A stretch of 7,687 nt of DNA from CAZCGA01 sp964498075 (GTDB lineage Bacteria > Desulfobacterota > Binatia > HRBIN30), in NCBI GenBank assembly GCA_964498075.1, contig CAZCGA010000226.1, forward strand, positions 1 through 7,687. Reading direction: 5' to 3'. Shown one piece after another: positions 1 to 5,231 of the stretch; position 1 is the stretch's first letter, and each line of letters starts with the position of its first letter. The notes under the pieces are model-generated. The model ran no database searches and was not told where the DNA came from. It saw only the letters and a list, made by a program, of their open reading frames with translations. The position numbers and the translations under genes were made by a program.

Positions 1-59
1 GGGAAACGCCGGCAACGCCTACGTTTCACCCCTCCAACTGCGGAAGTTGGGCTAGTCCC
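1..59 (+). other. Two adjacent hairpins at the window edge (possible structured RNA or end of upstream unit)
   Basis: Two potential stem-loops lie side by side. The first pairs GAAACG (3-8) with CGTTTC (22-27), with an inner GGC/GCC stem and an AAC loop. The second pairs CCAACT (34-39) with AGTTGG (45-50) around a 5-nt loop. No T-tract follows, so this is not a classical intrinsic terminator. The arrangement could be part of a cis-regulatory RNA whose 5' end lies outside the window, or the 3' region of an upstream transcript. I do not recognise it as a known riboswitch class. Strand is assumed from the downstream genes. Confidence 0.2.
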
Positions 60-177
60 ATGCGCCGTTCTCCTCGGCATTGTCGATTCATGGTTTAGCA
101 TGGCCAGCAGCGTTCCGGCCACGCGGGGTATGAAAGTCGTCTCAAATCTCCGTCACGCGTCAACCCGGGCTCGGCCT

Positions 178-210
178 CGTTCGTTACTCCACTGCGAGAC
201 GGGACGAACG
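178..210 (+). promoter_or_regulatory. Inverted repeat immediately upstream of the first start codon
   Basis: CGTTCGT (178-184) is the exact reverse complement of ACGAACG (204-210), separated by 19 nt, and the right arm ends two bases before the ATG at 213. In RNA it would occupy the ribosome-binding region of the small Cys-rich gene. In DNA it could be an operator. The rest of 60-212 shows no convincing gene or promoter. Confidence 0.3.
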
Positions 211-212
211 GA

Positions 213-557
213 ATGCTCAACGGGATCGCGCACGTTTCATTTCTCGGCGGTGGAATCTTCTTGCCGTCGCGCACTCCGTATGACCGGCAAGTGCTGGTCG
301 AGCAAGTGACCCACTCCGTGCGCGCACAGGGTCGGGTGCAGGTGCTCATCGATGACCAACGCTGGCTGGTCCAGCGCAACCGCGGCCCATCGGCGCGGCG
401 CTGCGCACGCTGCAGCACGCCGATACGTGCAGCCTGCTGCTCCATCGCCGGCGACCGCGCGGCCTACTGTCTGTGCTGTGCGTTCGAGAATTCCGAGCCG
501 GCGACGGCGTGGTCAACCAACGACACGGCTCGCTCGTTAGTCCAGGCAAGGAGGTAA
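213..557 (+). CDS. Small Cys-rich protein with two CxxC knuckles (zinc-ribbon-like), function unknown
   Basis: I do not recognise a named family for this 114-residue protein. The N-terminal half (about 1-58) is soluble, with an alternating hydrophobic segment around 41-54. The C-terminal half carries C64-x2-C67, then 18 residues, then C86-x2-C89, the spacing of a zinc ribbon or treble-clef knuckle pair, with extra cysteines at 75, 76 and 88. The last 25 residues look disordered. There is no signal peptide, so a cytoplasmic site is likely. Third codon positions are GC-rich, as in the neighbouring genes, which supports real coding. The TAA stop at 555-557 directly follows the AAGGAGG Shine-Dalgarno of the next gene, leaving a 4-nt gap to its ATG, so the two genes are probably co-transcribed and translationally coupled. 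The ATG at 213 has only a weak purine-rich region in front, so the start is uncertain. It could be a spurious open frame, but the paired CxxC motifs and tight junction argue otherwise. Confidence 0.5.
   Translation: MLNGIAHVSFLGGGIFLPSRTPYDRQVLVEQVTHSVRAQGRVQVLIDDQRWLVQRNRGPSARRCARCSTPIRAACCSIAGDRAAYCLCCAFENSEPATAWSTNDTARSLVQARR
548..554 (+). promoter_or_regulatory. Strong Shine-Dalgarno, overlapping the end of the upstream gene
   Basis: AAGGAGG lies 7 nt before the ATG at 562, and the upstream TAA stop begins at the very next base (555). This fixes the start of the periplasmic-protein gene and suggests that ribosomes terminating on the Cys-rich gene help initiate the next one. Confidence 0.75.
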
Positions 558-561
558 TCGT

Positions 562-1056
562 ATGACGAAGCGGAACATCGTGGTGATTGGGTTGGCACTC
601 GCCGGCATGTGGGCGTGGAGCGCCCAGGCGCAGCCGAGCGATCCGCTGCCGGGGATGGGACATCATCATCGCCACATGATGGGAGGCGGGCCCGGCGGAC
701 TCATCCCGCTGCTGTTGCACGCCACCGATCTGACGCCGGATCAAGATGCGCAAGTGCACCAGATCCTCGACGCGGATCGTCCAGCCGTGCAACCGATCTT
801 CAGTCAGTTGCAGCAGGCCAACACGGATCTTGCGAGCCTGCTGCTCGGCGCGCAAGGCGTGCAGTCGGACGCGGTGTCGGCACAGCTCACTCTCATCGCC
901 CAGCTGCAACAACAACTGGCACAGCATGAAGTCGCGACCGTCGCGGCGATCCGCGCCATCCTCACGCCGGACCAGCTCGCCAAGGCGTTGGCCGCGAAGG
1001 ATCAGATGCGCGCGTGGCACGGCGACAAGTCGCATTGTGCCGCGAGTGGTACCTAA
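562..1056 (+). CDS. Secreted Spy/CpxP-like LTxxQ-motif protein, His-rich, likely periplasmic
   Basis: This 164-residue protein begins with a typical signal peptide: positive MTKR, a hydrophobic core at about 5-20, and an AQA cleavage site after residue 23. The mature N-terminus holds a His/Met cluster (about 33-40, three consecutive His then RHMM) and a Gly-rich stretch. It is followed by a helical body with LTPDQ at 57-61, a Gln-rich helical region (78-122), and a second LTPDQ at 134-138. Two LTxxQ motifs in a small, all-helical, exported protein are the signature of the Spy/CpxP/CnrX-type superfamily, whose members act as periplasmic chaperones, envelope-stress modulators or metal sensors. 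The His/Met cluster suggests metal binding, but the sequence does not say which role applies. A single Cys sits near the C-terminus (C159). No envelope-stress kinase, regulator or metal pump is next to it. It is followed by a strong hairpin at 1064-1104. The family call is firm; the role is inference. Confidence 0.87.
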   Translation: MTKRNIVVIGLALAGMWAWSAQAQPSDPLPGMGHHHRHMMGGGPGGLIPLLLHATDLTPDQDAQVHQILDADRPAVQPIFSQLQQANTDLASLLLGAQGVQSDAVSAQLTLIAQLQQQLAQHEVATVAAIRAILTPDQLAKALAAKDQMRAWHGDKSHCAASGT

Positions 1057-1063
1057 CCCCCGT

Positions 1064-1104
1064 GCGGTCGAGGGCATTGCCCCAACGGTGATGCCTTCGA
1101 CCGC
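1064..1104. terminator. Bidirectional hairpin between convergent genes
   Basis: A 14-bp stem (1064-1077 with 1091-1104; 13 Watson-Crick pairs and one G-T wobble) closes a 13-nt loop. It sits 7 nt after the stop of the LTxxQ gene and about 30 nt beyond the stop of the convergent molybdoenzyme gene. Neither flank has a clear T-tract, so it is a GC-rich hairpin terminator or mRNA 3'-end stabiliser rather than a textbook rho-independent terminator. Its near-perfect symmetry would let it serve both strands. Confidence 0.65.
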
Positions 1105-1136
1105 GGAAAGCCCCCCTCCCGTACAACTACCGAGCG

Positions 1137-3323
1137 TCAGGCGGCGCGCTCGCCACTCTCACTTTCCACGCGACGCAAGCGGACCGGAACCCCGTTGAGG
1201 ATCGATTGGCCGACGACGCTTTCGACGCGCTGGTCGTCGGTGAAGTCGTTCGCCGAGATGCCCGGATGTGCGCCGGCGACCGACTGCCACTCGGCGCTGG
1301 CACCATGGCCCCAACCGTGCGGCAGGCTGACGACACCGGGCATGACTTCGTCGGTGACCCGCACCGGGACGATACCCGAGTGCACCCGGCTTTCCAACAT
1401 CACGGGCTCGCTGTCGCCCAGGCCGATACGCTGCGCATCCTGCGGATGCACGTACAGCACGCACCGATCTCTACCCGCGACCAGCGCCGGTACGTTGTGC
1501 ATCCATGAGTTGTTGGTACGCAGCTCACGGCGCCCGATGAGCAGCACCTCGTCGCTGCCACGCTCGCCGTCCAGCTCGCGACCCAGCTCCGCCAGCGCGC
1601 GCAGGAGCGGCTCGGCGACGAGGTGGATCTTCCCATCCTTGTGGTGCAGGCGATGTCGAATGCCTGGTCGGGCCGGCCCGAGATCGATGCCGTAGGGTGA
1701 CGACTGCACCTTCGCGAGATTGATGCCGCGTTTCCACGGCAGAAAGCGATCGCCGTGCGGGCCGATGCGGAGCAGCAGGTCGAGCGCGCGCTGCGGATCG
1801 TAACGCCACCCGAACCGGCTGGCGACGCGCAAGCCGGCATCGATCCACTTCATGCCGGTCGGGCCACCACCGAGCTCCTGCGTCAGACGGAGAAGGATCT
1901 CCCAGTCCGCGAGATCGCCCGGCTCCTTCTGCACCACCGGCGGGCACCAGCGAACCACGTTGCGGAGTGAGAAGCTCGGGCCCAGCGGCTCGGTGTGATC
2001 CTCGGCCATCGTCCAGCACGGCGGCAGGATCACGTCGGCATGCCGCGTTGTCTCATTGATGTACAGGTCGACCGCCACCACGAGATCGAGCTGGTCCATC
2101 GCGCGGTCGAGCCGCCGGCCATTCGGCGTCGACAACAGCGGGTTGCCGGCGACGGTTACCAGCGCACGGATCTGACCCTCGCCGGTGGTTTCGATCTCTT
2201 CGGCGAGGATCGAGGCGGGCAGATCACAGCCGGTCTCCGGCAGCCCGCGCACTCGGCTGCGCCATCGATTGTGGCCGTTCATGCCACCCAGCTTCACGAA
2301 TTGGGATCCGTCCAACCCAGGCTCGGGGAACATCGCGCCGCCTTCGACACCGAGCCGGCCGGCGACGATGTTGAGCACGTCGTTGGCCCAGGTCGCCAAG
2401 GTGCCGAAGGCGTTGTTGCACGTACCGACACGCGTGTAGACCACGCCGCGCGCCGCGCCGGCGAACTCCAGGGCCAGCCGCCGCGTCACGCTTGGAGCAA
2501 TTCCCGTCACGTGCTCGGTCCGTTCGGGCGAGAAGGCATGCAGCCGGCGGCCGATGTCATCCCAGCCGGTCGCGATCGCAGCAACGGTGTCCGAATCGAT
2601 GCGGCCCGCTTCGAGGAGCGCGCAGAGCATTGCCAACAAGAAGGCGGCGTCACCGCCCGGCCGGATGAAGACGTGCTCGTCGGCGAGCTTCGCTGTTTCC
2701 GTGAAGCGCGGGTCGACGATGACGACCTTGCCGCCGCGCTCGCGGATCGAGCGCAAGCGCGCCCGCACGTTCGGCGTCACCATGCCGCTGCCGTTGGAGA
2801 CCACCGGGTTGGCGCCGATGCACAGGAAGTAGTCGGTGCGATCGATGTCCGGAACGGGCATCACCAGCGTGTTGCCGTAGAGGTAATACGACGCCGCGAA
2901 GCGCGGCGAGGTGTCCTGCGAGCCGGCGCCGGTGCGATTGCGGGTGCCGAGCGCCTGCAGGAAGGAGCCGAGCATGATGATGCCGCTGTAGTCGTGCACC
3001 AGTGGGTTGCCGAAATACACGCCGATGGCATCGGCACCGTGACGGGCGCGGATCTCACGCAGCCGCGCGCCGGCGAACGCAAACGCCTCGTCCCACGACA
3101 CCTCGCGAAAGCGTCCGTCGGTGCCGCGACGCAGCGGACGGTGCAGCCGGTCGGGATCATGATGGATGTCGGCCATTGCGATGCCCTTGGGGCACACGAA
3201 GCCGTGCGAGTAGGGGTCGTTCTCGTCCGGCCGCACCGCGACGATGCGATTCTCCTCAACCTCGAACTCGAGGCCGCAACCGGCCTCGCACAAATTGCAG
3301 CTCCGCAGCACCCTGGTCGCCAT
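1137..3323 (-). CDS. Molybdopterin-dependent oxidoreductase, DMSO reductase superfamily, with N-terminal [4Fe-4S] motif
   Basis: The protein has 728 residues and is complete. The N-terminus has C9-x2-C12-x3-C16-x27-C44 followed by PKG, the [4Fe-4S] domain of DMSO-reductase-type catalytic subunits, with Lys46 in the usual electron-relay position. The molybdopterin domain follows (about 50-480), with typical nucleotide-binding segments such as CIGANPVVS (168-176), VIVDPRFTETAKLAD (201-215) and VAGNPLLS (391-398). The dinucleotide-binding C-terminal domain spans about 592-715, including RRELRTNNSWMHN and LPHGWGHG. The expected metal-ligand segment near 130-142 contains Ser135, Gln136, Asp137 and Ser139 but no Cys, so the protein ligand is probably Ser or Asp rather than Cys/Sec. 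There is no twin-arginine signal, so it should be cytoplasmic. No iron-sulfur, membrane or maturation gene is adjacent, so electron partner and substrate are unknown; formate dehydrogenase-, polysulfide reductase- and acetylene hydratase-like enzymes are distant relatives. The frame is open further upstream, but the Shine-Dalgarno and first conserved residues place the start at 3323; a start at 3353 would add ten residues. Confidence 0.95.
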   Translation of the reverse strand: MATRVLRSCNLCEAGCGLEFEVEENRIVAVRPDENDPYSHGFVCPKGIAMADIHHDPDRLHRPLRRGTDGRFREVSWDEAFAFAGARLREIRARHGADAIGVYFGNPLVHDYSGIIMLGSFLQALGTRNRTGAGSQDTSPRFAASYYLYGNTLVMPVPDIDRTDYFLCIGANPVVSNGSGMVTPNVRARLRSIRERGGKVVIVDPRFTETAKLADEHVFIRPGGDAAFLLAMLCALLEAGRIDSDTVAAIATGWDDIGRRLHAFSPERTEHVTGIAPSVTRRLALEFAGAARGVVYTRVGTCNNAFGTLATWANDVLNIVAGRLGVEGGAMFPEPGLDGSQFVKLGGMNGHNRWRSRVRGLPETGCDLPASILAEEIETTGEGQIRALVTVAGNPLLSTPNGRRLDRAMDQLDLVVAVDLYINETTRHADVILPPCWTMAEDHTEPLGPSFSLRNVVRWCPPVVQKEPGDLADWEILLRLTQELGGGPTGMKWIDAGLRVASRFGWRYDPQRALDLLLRIGPHGDRFLPWKRGINLAKVQSSPYGIDLGPARPGIRHRLHHKDGKIHLVAEPLLRALAELGRELDGERGSDEVLLIGRRELRTNNSWMHNVPALVAGRDRCVLYVHPQDAQRIGLGDSEPVMLESRVHSGIVPVRVTDEVMPGVVSLPHGWGHGASAEWQSVAGAHPGISANDFTDDQRVESVVGQSILNGVPVRLRRVESESGERAA

Positions 3324-3602
3324 GCCGTGTCCCTCCGCTGTGAGACCCATCATCCAACTTTTGCGCCTACTATCACAAGGGATGCGGCATGGCGCGCGGC
3401 GGTGACAGGGTAGGCGGTGACGTGTTGCGCATCCGCAACGTCGCGTTGCGGAGCTACGACGTGCAGCGTGTCGGTTGGTGAATCCCGACGAGCCTTTCCT
3501 TTGCGTGCTCCTTCGTCTAATTTGCGCCGGTGCCGCAGGCGTTGCCTTCCAACGGGACCGTCGATCGAGTAGTTCATTCGGAGCAGAGGATGGGGAAGCG
3601 AC
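3324..3602. promoter_or_regulatory. Divergent intergenic control region with three GTTGCG/CGCAAC half-sites
   Basis: This 279-bp region separates two divergent genes and must hold both promoters. Its clearest element is at 3424-3451: GTTGCG (3424-3429), CGCAAC (3434-3439) and GTTGCG (3445-3450), starting 10 and 11 bp apart. The outer pair forms a direct repeat and each adjacent pair an inverted repeat; the right pair extends to a 7-bp CCGCAAC/GTTGCGG stem. This suits a regulator binding one face of the helix, or mutually exclusive RNA hairpins. A weak extended -10-like element (TGTGATAGT on the minus strand, 3377 down to 3369) could serve the molybdoenzyme gene. No convincing -35/-10 pair was found for the hydrolase. 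No small gene is evident. Confidence 0.35.
3331..3336 (-). promoter_or_regulatory. Shine-Dalgarno deciding the molybdoenzyme start
   Basis: Reading the minus strand, GGAGGG lies 7 nt before the ATG at 3323. The alternative tandem ATGs at 3353 and 3350 lack a comparable site, and the family's first Cys lies eight residues after the chosen Met, so the shorter start is preferred. Confidence 0.65.
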
Positions 3603-4484
3603 ATGAGCATCCCAGCTGACGTTGTCCGCGTGCACGACGAGTGGGCGCAACGCGGGCGCTTCATCAGGCTCGCCGAAGGGCATCGCATCTTCACGGTGCA
3701 GGACGGCCACGGGCCCGACCTTGTCCTGGTGCACGGCTTTCCGTCGACCAGCCACGACTTCGCCGCGGCGCTGCCGCTCCTCACGCCGCGCTTCCGGGTT
3801 ACCACCTGGGACCATCTCGGTTTCGGCTTCTCCGACAAACCGGCGGGCGAGGTCTCGTACTCGCTCCTCGACCAGGGCCGGCGCGCCGGCGAGATCGTGC
3901 GCGCCCTCGGCGTCGAGCGCGCCCGCGTCGTCGGGCACGACATGGGCCTCACCATTGCGGTCGAGATGCTCTGCCGCCAGGAAGAGGGCACACTCGGGTT
4001 CGACATGGATGCGCTCGTGCTCTGCAACGGCAGCCACTTGATCGAGCTAGCCAAGGTGACAGCGCTGCAGCACGCCATCATGAGCGACGACGGCGCGGCC
4101 GCATTCGCCAGCAGCTTCGATCCGGAGCGGTTCGCGCAGGGGTTGAAGTTCGTCTGGGCGGATGCGTCGCGTACGCCGGAAGTCGACATTCGCGCCATCG
4201 CCTACTGGGTAGCCATGAATGGTGGCCTGGACATCATCGGGCGCATCGCCCGCTACAACCTCGAGCGCAGCTGGTACGCCGACCGGTGGCGGCCGATCCT
4301 GACGCGCACCGCCGTGCCGATCGGTGTCGTCTGGGGCGATCGCGATCCAATCGCCGTCCTGGAAATCGCTCAGCGGCTGGCGGAGATGTCGCGCGCCCCG
4401 TTGATCGTGCTCGAAGGTGTGGGCCACTACCCGCAGATGGAGGCCCCCGCGGCCTGGGCCGTGGCCATCGCCCCCAGCGCGTGA
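3603..4484 (+). CDS. Alpha/beta hydrolase with aspartate nucleophile, MEST/PEG1-like
   Basis: This 293-residue protein has the complete alpha/beta-hydrolase core. It shows the HGFP oxyanion loop (44-47), the WDHLGFGFSDKP strand-loop (69-80), a nucleophile elbow GHDMG with Asp113 (111-115), an acid in WGDRDP (Asp248), and a catalytic His275 in GVGHYPQMEAP. The cap lies at about 145-232. An Asp in place of Ser at the elbow is the feature of epoxide hydrolases and haloalkane dehalogenases, which form an ester intermediate. Those enzymes usually have Trp after the Asp, whereas here it is Met114, which argues against a classical dehalogenase. From memory, the GFGFSDKP, YS-x3-Q, elbow HDxG, L-x-NG and HYPQxExP segments match the vertebrate imprinted protein MEST/PEG1, whose substrate is not firmly established. 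There is no signal peptide, so it is cytoplasmic. The ATG at 3603 follows GGGGAAG. It is divergent from the molybdoenzyme gene and stops 11 bp from the convergent membrane-protein gene. The fold is certain and the MEST-like subgroup likely; the substrate is unknown. Confidence 0.92.
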   Translation: MSIPADVVRVHDEWAQRGRFIRLAEGHRIFTVQDGHGPDLVLVHGFPSTSHDFAAALPLLTPRFRVTTWDHLGFGFSDKPAGEVSYSLLDQGRRAGEIVRALGVERARVVGHDMGLTIAVEMLCRQEEGTLGFDMDALVLCNGSHLIELAKVTALQHAIMSDDGAAAFASSFDPERFAQGLKFVWADASRTPEVDIRAIAYWVAMNGGLDIIGRIARYNLERSWYADRWRPILTRTAVPIGVVWGDRDPIAVLEIAQRLAEMSRAPLIVLEGVGHYPQMEAPAAWAVAIAPSA

Positions 4485-4496
4485 GCGCCAGCGGGC
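4470..4496. terminator. Weak hairpin at the junction of convergent stops
   Basis: GCGC (4477-4480) and GCGC (4485-4488) enclose a GTGA tetraloop, and GCCC (4470-4473) can pair with GGGC (4493-4496) across an internal loop. It overlaps the hydrolase stop (4482-4484) and the last bases of the opposing gene. There is no T-tract. It may help separate the two converging transcripts, but such GC-rich pairing can arise by chance here. Confidence 0.22.
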
Positions 4497-5002
4497 TAGG
4501 AGCGTGCGGGCTGGCCGGGCGCCGCGCTCCCCGCGATCGCCCAGAGCGCAATCAACGGCGTCACGAACGCCCCGAGCGCCGCGGCGAACACGGCTTTGAA
4601 GACGACGAAGCTCCAGAAGCTCTGCTGGCTGACGCCCAGCATAGTCAGGGCTGCGATCGCCGGCGGCGAGACAACGACTGCCGTGATGAGGCCGAGCAGG
4701 GCGCCGCGCCGGAACGTCCGCTCGGGCATCGACGCGAGACCCAACGGCTGTCCGGCCAGCGGCGCCACTCGGCCTGCCCGCACCTGGCGGCGCGCCGTCG
4801 GCGTGACGATGAGGCAGGTGAACAGCGGCAGGAAGAAGGTCGTGCCGATGGTGTCGGCGGCAATGCTCTGCTGGCCCCACAGCGGTACGCTCTGGGCACC
4901 GCGAAACAGCAGGAAAGCAATCACACTGTTGATGATCAGATTGACGATCACGGATCCCACGCCCTGCTCCAGCAGAAGGAAGCGTTTGTGCTCTGGCGAC
5001 AT
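4496..5002 (-). CDS. Four-helix integral membrane protein, function unknown
   Basis: The protein has 168 residues from the ATG at 5002, or 170 from the in-frame GTG at 5008; a TAG four codons before that GTG rules out longer versions. Numbering from the ATG, hydrophobic segments at about 13-34, 52-67, 99-122 and 130-158 predict four membrane helices, with a basic loop (about 69-99, RRQVRAGR and RTFRRG) probably on the cytoplasmic side. The N-terminus is polar and the C-terminal tail short. The segments NLIINSVIAFLLFRG, VPLWGQQSIAADTIGT and FFLPLFTCLIVTP look like a conserved core, and I have a general impression of similar uncharacterised proteins in Deltaproteobacteria-like genomes, but no named family or function. 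No Shine-Dalgarno precedes either start, while a TATACC box lies only 7 nt upstream of the ATG, so a leaderless mRNA is possible. The gene is convergent with the hydrolase and divergent from the glutaminase fusion, so it is probably transcribed alone. Confidence 0.8.
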   Translation of the reverse strand: MSPEHKRFLLLEQGVGSVIVNLIINSVIAFLLFRGAQSVPLWGQQSIAADTIGTTFFLPLFTCLIVTPTARRQVRAGRVAPLAGQPLGLASMPERTFRRGALLGLITAVVVSPPAIAALTMLGVSQQSFWSFVVFKAVFAAALGAFVTPLIALWAIAGSAAPGQPARS

Positions 5003-5142
5003 GCGCACGGGTATAGGCTACCGCGCGAAAGAATGAAAACGCTACTTCGCCTGGTGTGGAACGAGCCAACAAAGCAGGCACTGCCTCAAAGGCTGGCGAC
5101 AGGCGAACCTCCGCGTGCGCGCGCAAGGCGGCACAATTGAAT

Positions 5143-5162
5143 GTGTCCGACCGCGAGGACAC
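5143..5162. promoter_or_regulatory. 20-bp inverted repeat upstream of the glutaminase fusion
   Basis: GTGTCC (5143-5148) and GGACAC (5157-5162) are exact inverted arms separated by 8 bp, about 70 bp upstream of the GTG start. The position and size suit an operator for a dimeric regulator. The arms do not match the CRP half-site TGTGA. The rest of the 5009-5231 gap holds no gene I can support, and no convincing -35/-10 pair for the fusion gene was found. Confidence 0.3.
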
Positions 5163-5215
5163 GGCACGGAGTTTGATCTGCCCACCGAGGGATCCTCTCC
5201 TGCGAACTTGTATTG

Positions 5216-5222
5216 AAGGAGG
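5216..5222 (+). promoter_or_regulatory. Strong Shine-Dalgarno fixing a GTG start
   Basis: AAGGAGG lies 9 nt before GTG at 5232. It selects this GTG as the start of the glutaminase fusion; the next in-frame Met is at residue 120, well inside the catalytic domain. Confidence 0.8.
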
Positions 5223-5231
5223 AACTTCGAC

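Noticed and set aside
1..59. Known riboswitch (cyclic-di-GMP, cobalamin, TPP, glycine)
   Set aside because: Compared by eye with the consensus elements of these classes; none of their invariant core sequences is present.
100..309. Short plus-strand frame upstream of and overlapping the Cys-rich gene
   Set aside because: No Shine-Dalgarno, no motif, and the composition is unlike the neighbouring genes.
346..1077. Minus-strand frame opposite the first two genes
   Set aside because: The plus strand has the signal peptide, LTxxQ motifs and Shine-Dalgarno; the minus product is Arg-rich and its start falls inside the hairpin at 1064-1104.
1995..3413. Long plus-strand open frame across the molybdoenzyme gene
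   Set aside because: Antisense shadow. The minus strand carries the conserved molybdopterin motifs, and the plus-strand product has no coherent domain.
3324..4037. Upstream extension of the molybdoenzyme frame
   Set aside because: The open frame continues to 4037 but runs antisense through the hydrolase. The Shine-Dalgarno at 3331-3336 and the conserved Cys motif place the start at 3323.
3603..4484. Haloalkane dehalogenase assignment for the hydrolase
   Set aside because: The Asp nucleophile fits, but the halide-stabilising Trp that normally follows it is Met here, and other segments look more like MEST.
3641..5140. 499-codon plus-strand frame spanning the hydrolase and membrane-protein genes
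   Set aside because: It overlaps two supported genes in other frames, and its product is dominated by Arg, Ala and Pro, as expected of a shifted frame.
5143..5162. CRP-type binding site for the cyclic-nucleotide-linked gene
   Set aside because: The arms read GTGTCC/GGACAC with 8-bp spacing, not TGTGA/TCACA with 6-bp spacing.
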